In this document: piece after piece, positions 33,791 to 45,441 of the stretch | Position numbering within the stretch: position 1 is the stretch's first letter | How the letters are laid out: each line of letters begins with the position of its first letter | NCBI GenBank assembly: GCA_949317995.1 | Contig: OX439035.1 | Location: 4,020,181-4,084,180, forward strand | Direction: 5' to 3' | DNA: 64,000 nt | From: Acholoe squamosa | Lineage: Eukaryota > Annelida > Polychaeta > Phyllodocida > Polynoidae | The notes under the pieces: generated by a model | Databases searched by the model: none | What the model was told of the DNA's origin: nothing | Seen by the model: the letters and a program-made list of their open reading frames with translations, nothing else | Translations under genes and position numbers: made by a program

Positions 33791-34238
33791 GATTTATATT
33801 GACAACTGAATTTACCAATATCATCAGATAAGTCTCTGTCAATATAGTAAATTATAACGTCGGCCTATCATGCTATACGACCGACCCTAGTCAACCCATC
33901 ACTTGATAAGACCCTAGTGGCCCAACTTCTTTTGAGTTCAGTTCAATGTAACAAAGTAACACACATCTATTTGTTTTATTTATCACCTTTAAGGCATCAT
34001 ACATTATTTTATGTGAATAACTTCTTCCCGTAGAGATAGCATTGCGGAGCCGATCGCCACACCCCCAGTGGTGTAACGTATCTCGATCTACTACAGCGGC
34101 CGATCCACCACTGCAGCCTTGTTCCGGGCGCATGTAAACATTCAAAATGGCGGACTGCCGCTCGTACGGGGAACTATGGTACTGGATTTTGCTGATTTTT
34201 CCTTATTTAAACCCTCTAAAAACATAAAATAAATAGAA

Positions 34239-34369
34239 AACTAAACTCCCCTGGTATCCTTGGTGGCCGATCCACCCATCGGGGGGTGTCTCCCCCTCGG
34301 GCTAACGTCCTCGGGGATGATACCCCCTCATGGTGGATCGGCCACCTCGTACACCACAGTCGTTTAGTT
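34239..34369. mobile_element. Short palindromic element, 131 bp
   Basis: The ends AACTAAAC and GTTTAGTT enclose a longer inverted pair, GGTGGCCGATCCACC (34262-34276) and GGTGGATCGGCCACC (34332-34346). A related fragment 'cggccgatccacca' lies near 34099. It is typical of a foldback MITE. Confidence 0.65.
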
Positions 34370-34515
34370 CTCTCTATATATGTTCATTTTAGATAAAATA
34401 CAACACAGCTTTATAATGGTTAACCCAATACATGTATCTTTTACAGTACAATCCTACCTGTTCTCCATTGTGCTGGAGAAGGTGCATGTACCAATCCCAT
34501 CCCTCACAAGGAAGG

Positions 34516-35105
34516 ACAGGTGTACGGTCACCAGGAGGTTAATTCAAAAGGTCCTGGGATCACTACCTCAGCAATCTTAGGAATTATTCTGCCTTATCCA
34601 ATTAAGTGATCTTAAGATTGGACTGTCTTGCCTTTTCACAACCAGCACTAAGATCGCAGTGATCTTAGCCTCAGCCCTCCTACACCATTCCAAGTGGAAC
34701 ACACTGTGCACAGGGCAAGAGGCCCATAGTGAAAGAATAGCAGTGGAAACACTCCTTCTCACAAGAGTGATTACACAAGCGTCCCCCTTCCCTATATGAG
34801 CTACTTATAGAGTATAGGATGCAGTTGACCTCATACAGTATTCAAGTGGACTTCATGCCTGAGTAGCCTGAAGAGCCCTCAAGGACTCTCAGCAAACGTC
34901 CTCCCTCCCCTCTATATGTATACAGCAGGGACATTCACTCTTGGGAGCAGGAGTGTTCCCTGTGAGTGCTGTGTCTGACTGGCCTGCAACCACTGCAATA
35001 GATAGGGAAGACTGGCTAGGTCTTATGATATGTGCCTACGCGAAGATCGCAGGGGTAGAAATCCCAGGACCTTTTGAATTAACCTCCAGGTCCCCTGTCT
35101 TCAAG
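34516..35105. mobile_element. Non-autonomous element with inverted arms, ~590 bp
   Basis: 34531-34560 is the reverse complement of 35061-35090 with one mismatch in 30, and similarity continues on both sides ('gacaggtgtacgg' against 'gacaggggacc', and 'caatctta' against 'cgatcttc'). No ORF is seen. Confidence 0.7.
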
Positions 35106-35136
35106 TTATACCCTGTACGTATATCCTTGTGTCACA

Positions 35137-35385
35137 CTGTACAAAATAACTGTTGAATCTACCTGGGATACTGGTAAAAACTGTGAGCCAGTGTGGTTTT
35201 TTACAAGTGGCAGTGTGGTGGTACAAGGAATCTCTGTGAAAATAAAGATGGATCTCTGGCAACTTTGGGACAACATATTTAATAGTAAAATCTCAGGCCT
35301 CATATGCAGCTTATAGCATTCTCCTAAAGTCAGGGTGCGGCTTATACAATGGGGCGGCTTATACAAGGGAATTTACGGTAGTACT
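35137..35385. repeat. Dispersed repeat related to 46921-47147, followed by a TIR end
   Basis: 35137-35290 shares order and text with 46921-47110 ('aaaataact.ttgaatc', 'ccagtgt.gttttt.acaag', 'gtggtaca...aaggaatctctgt'). 35335-35385 then reads 'gcggcttatacaat...aatttacggta', which in reverse complement (TACCGTAAATTCCC...TATAAGCC) is a terminus of the TACCGTA family. The partner end is not located. Confidence 0.6.
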
Positions 35386-35597
35386 TTGTCAACAATTGTC
35401 AATTGAGCAAATACCACCAAAATTACTGAGCAAATATTAATGAATGCACCTTGCCATCAGACCACCAATCATCTCACATCTGTATGGTAGCCTACATCTT
35501 GCATGTACAATATGCTGTCGAAGGTATTGAGAAACCCCTTTATCAAATTATAAAGTTAAACTAATTGGAAAGAGCTTTAATTAGATTCATATTTCAG

Positions 35598-35746
35598 CAA
35601 ATGCTTGCAATTGGTAGTGCATGGATTTTGTGTGGAATTCTGACAGCGACAAACCATTTCCTGGATGACAGCAAGTCATCGACGTACAGAGCAAGAACTG
35701 ATGCAGGTTCTAAGTCAGATTAACTGGTTCCAGATTCCATACCCAG
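35598..35746 (+). pseudogene. SLC23-type transporter exon (orphan, with a frame break)
   Basis: Preceded by the acceptor 'atatttcag' and followed by the donor GTGAGT. The upstream part of the frame reads AWILCGILTATNHFLDD...YRARTDAG, matching the loop after a central membrane helix of SLC23 nucleobase/ascorbate transporters (human SLC23A1 has VWLLCYVLTLTDVLP and ARTDARGD). The last part reads WFQIPYP (human WIRIPYP) but in a different frame: the first frame hits TAA at codon 43. A one- or two-base indel therefore separates the two halves, meaning a pseudogene or a sequence error. The exon ends in phase 1. Flanking SLC23 exons upstream were not found. Confidence 0.85.
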
Positions 35747-36821
35747 GTGAGTGGCTATATAGCTTTAATGGTGGGAACATTTGGGAAAGGTTTCGGTAAA
35801 AAAGTGTTTTGTAAAAGGCGCTTTTCTATCCTACTGATAAATGAGTGATGTCTTATTGCCTATTGAGGCTGAGGAAACCCCTATACTTTACATAAATGGT
35901 CGATGCTAAATCACAAGGAGTAGTAGACACTACTGAACACATAGGCTGAAACAGCACAGAATTATAGGCTGCAATATCAAGAGATATATGCCATATGATG
36001 GGTTAGATAAGCCAGAAATGATTAATACAGCCTGTACATACACAAGTGCTGTTTAAGGGGAGTTGGGATTGACTTGAAAAATACTTGAATGTGTATTGCC
36101 CGCAAAGGGTGCGTGGTACGCAAAAAAGATTTTACCAAAAAATCCCCTATACAGACCCCCTTGATGGTGATAATTAGGAAGTCTGAGGATAATATATTTA
36201 TAACTGATCTAATGCCATAAACGATTCATCACACACCTTACATCACTATTTTTAAGTTAGAAGAATGGCTAGGGTAAAAAGAATAAGAGACATATCACCT
36301 CCAAACCACATGGAAATGTTTGATAGGACCCCCCACTAAGAAATAAATAAAATTATGGTGGTCTCTTACTGCTTGGCTTGATGGTATAGGGGGTGGAATG
36401 AGGTGGAAATTGAGAGAAAAGGCTATTTTGGGCCATTTTTCAACTTTAGGCCATCATATCTCAAACAATTCTGGTCTGGCATATGCAAATTTGCCCTTTC
36501 TTTGATACCCATGATGTTTTATTTCAAATAACACCAAAAATAGGAAGAATGTTTAAATAGTTTTTATTCTGCAGCCCCCCAACCCCAAAAAAGACCCTAA
36601 AAAGCAGAAAGTGGGAGCTTTGACAGGAATCGCCAATACATATGGAGAAGGATTTGGGGGTGGGGGCAAAAATATACCTTTGGTCTCAACCCTCCACCTT
36701 TTAGACTTCGGGTGCACACGCCTTACATAAAGTACTACATGTGTAACGGTTCGTTTCGACTTATATGTTGGGTGGCTCTTTGGCTCGCTTATCACTAGAG
36801 ATACCAACACAACACAAGTAG
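35747..36821. other. Intron-like non-coding stretch
   Basis: No gene is seen. It runs AT-rich from the SLC23 exon donor to the start of the LINE fragment. The next SLC23 segment (the QWG..., SIGDYY..., GNGS... region of the family) was looked for and not found. Confidence 0.5.
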
Positions 36822-38486
36822 TTCGGGTTGGGCAAACCCCCAGACTTCCTACCACACGAAAGAGGCATAACCCTCTCCAGCAACTCTGGAAAAGTATTTG
36901 AAAGAATGCTTAACACTAGAATCTTAAAGCAAGTAAGAATGACACCAGCCCAAGGAGGAGGCAGGAAAGGCCAAGCAACAGTCGACCACATACTAAAACT
37001 CAAGGAAACCATCAGAATCAACAAAAGCCTCAATAAACCAACATACATCTCATTTCTAGACGTCACAAAGGCATATGACAAAGCATGGCTAGAAGGAATC
37101 ATGGATGTAATGGCATCAAACGGCTGCGCCCTTGACACATGGCTACTCACCGAAAAACTCAACAAAAACCTGACAGCCACCATCAAAACAAAACACGGCC
37201 CAACACGACCGATAGCCATAAACGACAGCATTAGACAAGGAGGAGTACTAGCAGTAACACAGTATGCCTTACTAATGGACGAAATAACAAAGAAAATTAA
37301 CAACCTGAAACATGCAGGTGAAATCACAGTTGATGAATACACAAGATGCCTGCTTTGGGTAGACGACGTAGCTATTGTATCAAACAATATCCAGGACCAA
37401 CACACAGTGCTAAAGATAACAGAAAAAGTCTCAAACACCCTAAGAGTAGTATTCGGCAAAGACAAATCAAAAATACTACAAATTGGAACAACGCCTAACT
37501 CTGACAACCCCAAAATCAACGACATGGAAATAGAGAAAACAGACAAATACAAGTACCTGGGCGAAACGCTCAACTCAAAGAATAACCTAGACGATCACAT
37601 AGACACGGTAAAGAATAAAGCAGAGGGAGCCCTACAAACGGTCCTATACATAGCGGGCAATGAAAACTACAACAACATAGAGCTTGAAACTATCTGGAAA
37701 CTCGTGGAGACCTGCATCATCCCGACAATAACCTACGGCGCTGAGACATGGAACACAAGGAAAAAAGACACTGATGCCCTCAACCAAATCCTAGACAACC
37801 AACTAAAAAGAATCCTACGACTACCCCAAGCAACCCCAAGGGAATGCATATATGATGAGCTTGGAATCCTGGACATAGAACACAGAATCCTAGAACTACA
37901 GGTCAACTACCTGACCAAAATAACTAAATCCCAAGGCGAAGAGATCACAATAGCAAACACGAGAGCAAGACCAACCTCATGGATACAGAAGACCAAAAAA
38001 GCATCTGAAGAACTCCAAACCCCGATCAATATACTAACAGACCTACCCACCACCAAGCGCAAAACGACCATAAAGAAAGCAGTGAAGGCAAAACAAGCGC
38101 TCTGCATGAACACAACCGGCGCAAAAAAAAGCAAGTTCAATTACCTGACCGAAAACAAAAGGAAATACAGCTGTGAATCCCATGGCTACCTGACCAAACT
38201 AACTAAAGAGCAAGCAAGGAGAATCTTCATGGCCAGAACCAGAATGATAAGAGCGAAAGACAACTACAGGAAAATGCACCGCACACAGGAATGTAGGGGG
38301 TGTGGCCACACTCCAGAAACCCAACAACACCTACTAGAAATGTGCCCAACCATACATGACAACCAAGACTCCACAACCCAAATCAAACTAGAAGACATCT
38401 TCACTGACAACCTAACCCTACTTAAAAGGACAGCATCCAAACTAGACATGATAGAAAAACAACTCAACAAATGGGAAAATGCATAG
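36822..38486 (+). CDS. LINE (non-LTR) reverse transcriptase, 5'-truncated
   Basis: The frame is open from just after a TAG at 36819 to TAG at 38486, about 554 codons with no internal stop. The first usable codon is TTG at 36828, so there is no genuine start. It begins mid-RT at SSNSGKVFERMLNTRI. Motif A is FLDVTKAYDKAW (residues ~75-86), motif B QGGVLAVTQYALLMDE (~138-153), motif C WVDD (~176-179, Val in place of the common Ala of F/YADD). After a thumb and a helical region with the typical TYGAETW, a C-terminal zinc knuckle CRGCGHTPETQQHLLEMC lies at ~487-505, as in R1/I/Jockey-like LINEs. No endonuclease domain remains upstream. A pentanucleotide tail follows. It is a dead-on-arrival copy with an undamaged RT, lying between the two SLC23 exons in the same orientation. 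Confidence 0.9.
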   Translation, partial: FGLGKPPDFLPHERGITLSSNSGKVFERMLNTRILKQVRMTPAQGGGRKGQATVDHILKLKETIRINKSLNKPTYISFLDVTKAYDKAWLEGIMDVMASNGCALDTWLLTEKLNKNLTATIKTKHGPTRPIAINDSIRQGGVLAVTQYALLMDEITKKINNLKHAGEITVDEYTRCLLWVDDVAIVSNNIQDQHTVLKITEKVSNTLRVVFGKDKSKILQIGTTPNSDNPKINDMEIEKTDKYKYLGETLNSKNNLDDHIDTVKNKAEGALQTVLYIAGNENYNNIELETIWKLVETCIIPTITYGAETWNTRKKDTDALNQILDNQLKRILRLPQATPRECIYDELGILDIEHRILELQVNYLTKITKSQGEEITIANTRARPTSWIQKTKKASEELQTPINILTDLPTTKRKTTIKKAVKAKQALCMNTTGAKKSKFNYLTENKRKYSCESHGYLTKLTKEQARRIFMARTRMIRAKDNYRKMHRTQECRGCGHTPETQQHLLEMCPTIHDNQDSTTQIKLEDIFTDNLTLLKRTASKLDMIEKQLNKWENA

Positions 38487-38532
38487 CCCCCCTACCCTCA
38501 GGGAGCACCCTGGTTACCCAGGGCACATGCAC

Positions 38533-38558
38533 GTAGTATAGTATAGTATAGTATAGTA
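38533..38558 (+). repeat. TAGTA pentanucleotide tail of the LINE
   Basis: About five copies of AGTAT/TAGTA, 47 bp after the RT stop. LINE clades often end in a short tandem repeat rather than poly-A, so this likely marks the 3' end of the LINE copy. Confidence 0.6.
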
Positions 38559-39537
38559 CCGCTCGGGTAGGCCTTTATTGAAGGTACAAACACACGTCTG
38601 GACTGGACTACGTCCAGTCCCCTTCTGTGGCTCATCCGCCTCCTTAGTAGGAGCTGGACGCGAGGCGTGGTGCTGCCCCCTCTTGTACCAAACGGGTACC
38701 GCAAAGTGATGCCTGGTTGAGACAGAAGGAACAAGCACCACACGAACACATCTCTCGGATGAAGCGCACTAATATATATACAACGATGCCGGCCCCTACA
38801 CATGTGTCTATTACCAGGGATCTCAGCAAAGGACCATTATAAATTTTGAAAATAAAGAGCCCCTCCCCATATGATATACAGACAGTGATCCAGGAGTAAT
38901 TTTAATAGCAGATAGGCCTTGTGTAGTCATTAAGTACTAACTGGTATGCTGTTGCATTCCCAAGAAATCCTTGAGATTCTACATTTTAAAATGTGTGGTG
39001 TGATGAATTCTTAAGCCACAGTCGAGTTTTTTTTTTAAAGTTTGATATGTCAGCAACCAATGGGAGAATCCTATCATGTAACATGTTATTTTAAAGCTCA
39101 AAATGTCTATTTTCCCGGAAACACACCCTTCCGTGCAGGACATGGGACAGATGGCCGATTTCTGGGACTGTTTGCATCTAGGATAGGGAGGGCTAACATT
39201 AGAGAATGGCTGCAGTGAGTTGTAAATACATGTAGACTACATGTACTACTACAGGACTACAATAGTATTGCCACTTCTTAAAATCGACAAGGGACAGAGA
39301 GCTGGAATCCCCACTCCATTGATGATTGATAGATGAGACACATCTTTGCCATAGCCTGGGCCCTATGTATGTATGTATGTATGTATATATAAAAAAAAAG
39401 TTCTTGTCCTGCCTGCCATGTGCGGCTGCTGCTTGCTGAACTGCTGTCACCCCTGCTGTGGGGGGAGAGTGTGAGGGGGTAACTGTTCTAAACTACACCA
39501 GGTGGAGGTGGTGCAGTGTCTCAAAGTCAATAGACCA
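38559..39537. other. Non-coding stretch
   Basis: No gene is seen. A small inverted motif 'ctggactggactacgtccagtcc' lies near 38597 and an (ATGT)n run at about 39365-39387. Confidence 0.5.
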
Positions 39538-39559
39538 ATAGATCACCCGGGTGATCTAT
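39538..39559. repeat. 22-bp perfect palindrome at microsatellite edge
   Basis: The half ATAGATCACCC is followed directly by GGGTGATCTAT. It sits just before the AT-rich microsatellite. Confidence 0.9.
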
Positions 39560-39563
39560 TTGG

Positions 39564-39745
<182 letters not shown>

Positions 39746-40009
39746 TTTGGTTTGACACACTGGTATGTAATCATAAACAATTGATTATCTCCCCATTCAA
39801 TGATTTTAAGGGTAGGCCTAATTTGGGCCACGGGTCTAAATCCCTATTATCCAATATAAACTAGGTATTAAAATCTGTACATAAATCACATATGCTATTC
39901 TATATTTCAGTTGAATTGTTAACAGAGCTGGTGTAGTGCAGTGGACAGTGGATGTACGAAGACAGATGGCAGTGTTTATAGAAGTGGTACATCATTATCA
40001 ATTGTCATC

Positions 40010-40555
40010 AAACTGAAGCTCAAGGATCGAGTGTGATTAGAATGTAAGGAATATACAGCCCCTTGATTCTTGTCTCCAAGGATTGAGTGTATTTGGAATT
40101 AAAAGAACGTGCAGGCCTTGATTCTTGTCTCCAAGGATCAAGTGTAATCAGAATATGAGGAATGTACAGTGCCTTGATTCTTGTCTCCAATGATCGAGTG
40201 TAATCAGAATATGAGGAATGTACTGTGCCTTGATTCTTGTCTTCAAGGAATGAGTGTAATCAGAATATAAATAACGAATATACAGTGCCTTGATTCTTGT
40301 CTCCAAGGATCAAGTGTAATCAGGATATAAATAACGAATATACAGTGCCTTGATTCTTGTCTCCAAGAATCGAGTGTAATCAGAATATAAATAACGAATA
40401 TACAGTGCCTTGATTCTTGTCTCCAAGGATTGAGTGCAATCAGAATATGAGGAATATACAGTGCCTTGGTTCTTGTCTCAAAGGATCCAGTGTAATCAGA
40501 ATATGAGGAATGTATAGTGCCTTAGTTCTTGCCTCCAAGAATTAAATGTTATTGT
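40010..40555 (+). repeat. ~58-63-bp minisatellite
   Basis: About nine units of the form 'ccttgattcttgtctccaagg', 'atcaagtgtaatcagaatat', 'gaggaatgtacagtg'. Units with an extra 'aataacgaatata' alternate with shorter ones. Each unit contains the inverted pair CTTGAT / ATCAAG. Confidence 0.88.
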
Positions 40556-40744
40556 ACTTTATGGACATGACAGCCCCCAGAATTTTATCTGAGGTAAGAA
40601 TGAGGTCAATTAATACTCGATTCCCATTGCAAAATATAACCATATTAATGTACATACATGCAATAAAGTGATGAATCTTTGTTGTCTCAATATATTTCAT
40701 TAAAGGCATTGCACAAATTAAGGTTGGTTGCTAATGTAGAGGAC

Positions 40745-40790
40745 GGTGAAAATATCTAGGATCACCGGGACTCGAACCCGGATCTCTGGA
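40745..40790 (-). ncRNA. tRNA-like T-arm in a degenerate SINE or tRNA relic
   Basis: The minus strand reads CCGGGTTCGAGTCCCGG, a perfect T-arm with box B GGTTCGAGTCC, followed by 'tgatcc'. No good D- or anticodon arm is seen upstream. The neighbouring 'ggagggtatctcaaaaagat' (40789-40808) is inverted near 41063-41086, suggesting a larger inverted-repeat element. Confidence 0.4.
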
Positions 40791-41403
40791 GGGTATCTCA
40801 AAAAGATTTGGAATTGATCCTGTCGGAGGTGATAATTCCAAAATTGAACTCACTGACCTTCTGGAGTGGATTCCCTCTTGTATTGTAAAGAGGGAGTCAG
40901 TTATAGGAGTGGTATAGGAGGGGTCCAGTCTCTTATTTTGCAACTCGACCTATTTCTGTGCAGTTCACTTGTAGCAGAAGTCAAGCAGGGAAGTCTGTTC
41001 TTAGGGTGAGAAATGTAGGAGAACTGCAGGATCAAATAGTTACGGTGAGAACTGGTTTCCCAATCTTTTTGAGATACCCTCCTGGCATGACATGATACAC
41101 ACTAGGGGAGCAGTGATTACCAGGTAACTGGCCCCTGAGGGTCAATCTACCAGGTACAGGGATTTCTGATCCCCTACACTAACTTGGACCCCCCCCCCCC
41201 GACTTGGAAATATTCAGATTTTCTTGGTTTTAGCTGTGGAAATTAAAAACCCAGCATACACATTCTTTGTTGTCAATTGTACCTAACCCTCTACATGTAT
41301 TAATTTGTCCATGTTCATTTTCCCAGTATGCCGATATACTACATAGAATAGGCCACTGAATTTTCAAAATGTCTATATCAAAATCAATCATAGCCTCTTG
41401 GAA

Positions 41404-42804
41404 TACCATATTTCCTCGAATATAAGCCTGGCCTCAAATATAAGCCTGCCCCGTTTATAAGCCAGGTCAAAAGGGGCAATGGGTGTAATACAAGCCGGGC
41501 CCCGAATATAAGCCTGGTTTTTTCAGAGAAATCGAATTATTTAGTCATAGTTTGACTTTTAAGTTAGATATCTGGGTCAGGTCGCCAGAAAGCAGTAGAT
41601 TTTGTGTTTTTGGGTCATTTTGGACTTTTATGGCTCTGGAGAAAGAAGTTGTGAACCAATCTTGTCTTACATAGACTCATTTGATAGAGAACACTTAGGG
41701 CTATCAAAATAATGTAAATTTGTGGTCATCCATCAAAAACTGTAGGACTTATAGTCTGCCGAAGTGAAAAAACAGCAAAATTTGTTCTTTTTTATATTTT
41801 TTGTATTTTTTAAAAGTGTCCTGTATTGAATAAAGAACACTATAGAGTATCCCAAATTATTTTTTGTATTGTATATGGTCATAGGTATCATTTCCATGAG
41901 GTTTGGACATTTTACTAAGTGAGAATTTTTCACGATGTGTCTTTCAAAATGGAAATCTGTAATTTGTAACGTCCGGTACCTAAATCTAAATCGGTTATAA
42001 AACATGGAAAAAATGAAGCTTCAAAATCTTTGTTATTACCCATATGAAGGGCCCTATCATCCCCTACTTTGGTCAAGAAATTGTGTGTCTACCAGCATTT
42101 GTCTCTATATGAGAGCAGCTTATGTGAAATAATTATGCTAAAAGTACCAGACGTTACGTAACATCCGGTACTTTTATCATCATGTAGGAGGCAGTCTGGT
42201 GTGCATGCATAACTCAAATTTTGTTCCCTTCTGTAATTGAAGTCAATAACAGACATATTTCATGTGTTTGTTATGCTTAATGGGACATTTTTATATTACT
42301 GAGAGCAACTTCAATTACCTCCATATTTCATTATTTTAGTACCGGATGTTACATGACACAAAACAAGCAATAAAAATGGAACCGGATGGCCTAGATCTGT
42401 ATTTTTTGGTCTTCTGAGCTGAGGAGATGTACCTTGACAATTTTGTTAAGGTTATATAAAGTAATTAGAAAATTATTTTTTTAGGGCCTTCAAGGGCAAA
42501 ATCTTACACTTTCTGACGACCTGACCCATCTATGTATTCCTTGTACAAGTTAATCGCCAAACGACCATGTAGACATATCTACATAGGCTTTTAGTCATAT
42601 TATGAGTTTTAGTACCAGAAAATTTCTGCAAAATTGTTAAGATTGTGGAATAAATCTTATAAATATGGCAAAGGAACAGAACAAATCTTGTAGTGAAATG
42701 AATATAAGCCTGCCTCAAATATAAGCCTGCCCCGAATATAAGCCTGGTCAATTTGCCACTTGAAATCATTATAAGCCCGGGCTTGTATTCGAGGAAACAC
42801 GGTA
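41404..42804. mobile_element. Non-autonomous TIR element, 1.4 kb (CCTCGAATATAAGCC family)
   Basis: The left end is TACCATATTTCCTCGAATAT and the right end, reverse-complemented, TACCGTGTTTCCTCGAATAC, both followed by subterminal 'ataagcctg'-type repeats. A TA target duplication is possible. The interior has no coding ORF, and its middle (41556-42262) is present in inverted form at 31580-32274. Confidence 0.85.
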
Positions 42805-43380
42805 ATCACATTCACATTATCTGTACACGCAAAAGTGAGAGAAGGATTTCATAATCAGTGATAATTTGGATATAAATGAAAAGGCCACAGACAAGTAGCA
42901 GTAGTGAGATCCTCCCATCCCCCAGATTGTGAAAAGGGAAGAACACAGTGCCTGCTGTTTCATACCCAATGCAACAACTATCACTGCCCCCAAGTGGTCA
43001 AAGTGGCTGGAATGAGTAGCCCTAGACTGTACTATTGATACAGTTGGGCGCCAGAGACTGCATACAAACTATTGATACAGTTGGGCGCCAGAGACTGGAG
43101 GCCACCAGGCTCCTTTTGATATCACCCCTTGCTAAATTTAGAATACTGGACTTACATGTACTCCAATTATGCCAAGCCAGGTGGCCCAGATGTCTAACAA
43201 AGTGATTTGGGGTTCCAATACATGTAGCAATCTTAAAAACATTTCAGGTACCGGGGGTACTATGCAAAATAAAACACTATAGAAGTTAATGTTAATCTGA
43301 GCCCAAGGACTCAATACTTTTATTGTGAAGAAATGAAAATATTGATGCATATACATTTTCACACATATTCATTTTTTTAG
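42805..43380. other. Intron-like stretch before the second SLC23 exon
   Basis: A 30-bp segment, 'actattgatacagttgggcg' plus 'ccagagactg', is repeated at about 43031 and 43068. Nothing else is recognised. Confidence 0.5.
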
Positions 43381-43476
43381 GAAGCATTAGTTTTGAGCAG
43401 GTACTGACCATCCTACTGTCCACAGGGATGTGTGTGGGAGGGCTGACAGCCTGCCTCCTGGACAACACACTACCAG
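43381..43476 (+). CDS. SLC23-type transporter exon (nucleobase/ascorbate transporter family)
   Basis: A 96-bp exon between the acceptor 'catttttttag' and the donor GTAATA. Only one frame is open: two bases, 31 codons, one base, i.e. phase 1 at both ends. It reads SISFEQVLTILL...STGMCVGG...CLLDNTLP, matching the late membrane helix and the following LDNT-PG loop of SLC23 proteins (human SLC23A1: VDQILIVLLTTEMFVGG, FILDNTVPG). It would be phase-compatible with the exon at 35598, but about 140 family residues expected between them were not found, nor the downstream PEERG segment. It is therefore a fragment of a gene or pseudogene, not a full transporter. Identity is secure; functionality is not. 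Confidence 0.82.
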
Positions 43477-43499
43477 GTAATAATATATTACTACATTAC

Positions 43500-43770
43500 T
43501 CACAGAATGGAGATTTAAGATTAATGCGTCATGCCCATTGGGGACCGCATTGGACGTCATGATGAATGAATGCAGACCTTGTGAGTAACTCGCCAATGCT
43601 GCATTTAAGTATCATGCCGACCCTAAAGGCTTGATGCACTCCCAAAGGTTTGACATGATGCACCAATGAAGTGCTGGCACGCAGTCTCACCATCACTTCA
43701 TTAGTGCATCATGCCAACCAGTGGGAATGATGGACTCCTGCATCAGCGGCCTTTAAAGGGTTAAGTCCTT
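43500..43770. repeat. Dispersed palindromic repeat, copy at 43.5 kb
   Basis: Contains inverted copies of one motif: 'catgatgcaccaatgaagtgctgg' and 'cacttcattagtgcatcatgcc', plus 'gaatgaatgcagacctt' and 'gcggcctttaaagggtta'. The same set occurs at 50820-51800 and partly at 10936-11045. Confidence 0.75.
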
Positions 43771-43943
43771 TAAGTGAGTAGAAGCAGGGTCAATGTCATG
43801 TCTTTTGGGCCCATAATAGAAGTGCAGATAACCAATACAATCCTGCAACTGTGATAAAAGCATGAAAGTTGGTATGGAAAGCCTATTTATAAGGATTTAC
43901 TCTTAAAATTGGACTGAACTACCTAAGGAAATTCTAATTGTTT

Positions 43944-44530
43944 GTTTCCATGGCAACCACTTAGAAACCCTATAAAACAACAAACATGCTAAATGATAAG
44001 CACCAAAATTGACAATTAGAAAGAAAGTTAACATGAACCCCATAGAGTCACTCTCAGGAAAATACCGGTAAACTTGAATAGTTGTGAAGTAAAACAGTTG
44101 CCTAGCAACAGCTGTTCTAACAACACACCTTTGTCTGGGTCCGACCTGAATTTATGTATTTCCCACCACCAAAAGAACACCAAAGCTACTAATGTTGTTG
44201 TCCACTTGTTGCTAAAGCACATAGTTGCCTAGCAACAACCATTTCTACTTCTGTTCCTATTTTCTAGGAACATACATTTCAGTTGTTCCAAGCTTTATAT
44301 AAGCAATACCTTCCCCTACTAAATGGGCACTAAGGCCTAAGTTCTAATGCTGTTGGCCACTTGTCAGTAAAGTACATGGTTGCCTAGCAACGGCCATTTC
44401 TTTGGGTTATTTCCCTAGCAAAACACATTTATGAAACCTGCTCTATTTCATGAATAACTATCCCACCTTATTCAACCCCAAGGCCTCTTCTTAATAGTTC
44501 CCTTGTTGGAATGATTGTTGCCAAGCGATG
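43944..44530 (+). repeat. ~125-155-bp tandem repeat carrying X-box-like palindromes
   Basis: GTTGCCTAGCAAC occurs exactly at 44097-44109, 44224-44236 and 44379-44391. GTTTCCATGGCAAC is at 43944-43957 and a degenerate GTTGCCAAGCGAT at 44517. The sites fit the RFX X-box pattern (GTNRCC, 1-2 nt, RGYAAC). Flanks such as 'ccacttgt...gtaaagtacat' repeat too, so the sites multiplied with the repeat unit. Confidence 0.7.
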
Positions 44531-44599
44531 ACCATTATAATGGTATATCTTTGGCCATATCTTTCCAGAAACACATTTACCACACAATAATTGTCTGAT

Positions 44600-44965
44600 G
44601 TTCTGCTACTTCCCTATATCATGGAGCTATAGGAGATAGCACAGACTAACTAAAACCTGCTACTTCCCTATCTCATGGTGCTATGGGAGATAGCACAGAC
44701 AGACTAATACCTGCTACTTCCCTATATCATGGAGCTATAGGAGATAGCACAGACTAATACCCGCTACTTCCCTATATCATGTGCATTAGGAGATACCACA
44801 GACTAATACCCGCTACTTCCCTATATCATGTGCATTAGGAGATACCACAGACTAATACCCGCTACATTCCTATCATCGTGCTATGGGAAATAGACAGGCT
44901 TATATCTGCTAATTCCCTATATCATGGGGCTATAGGAGATAGCAAAGACTGAATAATACTCGCTG
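44600..44965 (+). repeat. ~50-54-bp minisatellite
   Basis: About seven units of 'ctacttccctatatcatgg', 'agctataggagatagcac', 'agactaatacc'. Confidence 0.88.
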
Positions 44966-45093
44966 CTTATTTAATATCATGGTAAATACTTTGAAATACT
45001 GTCTGCACAATGCCTTTGAGGAATATTGTGTAATTGGGAGGACCATTTACAGTCTGCACTCTCACTCACTTCATCTAGCACCCATTCCATATC

Positions 45094-45125
45094 TTTCTCT
45101 CTCTCTTTTTTTCTCTCCCTCCCTC

Positions 45126-45188
<63 letters not shown>

Positions 45189-45215
45189 CTCTCTCTCTCA
45201 CACACACACACACAA
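45094..45215 (+). repeat. (CT)n and (CA)n microsatellite
   Basis: A long CT-dinucleotide run with T-rich edges followed by a short CA run. Reading frames over it are low-complexity artefacts. Confidence 0.97.
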
Positions 45216-45441
45216 ATTCACCCTATTTTGTGGGATTGTAGTACTGGTTTCATGACTTCAAGAAAGGTTCCTGCAGTGTTTTCCGAGATGCTGAGGACCA
45301 CAGTGTTTGTGTCATATAGCACTCGATGAATTGAGATAAGCATCTTCTTCTCCTCTTTCTTTGTTAAGAAGGAAGTCACTCCCCATCAATATCATAGAGC
45401 TGAGGTGTTTAGACTCTACTCACATGACGGTGATTATAATA

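Noticed and set aside
36761..37573. Minus-strand 270-codon frame with hydrophobic stretches
   Set aside because: Antisense to the LINE reverse transcriptase, whose plus-strand frame has unambiguous RT motifs.
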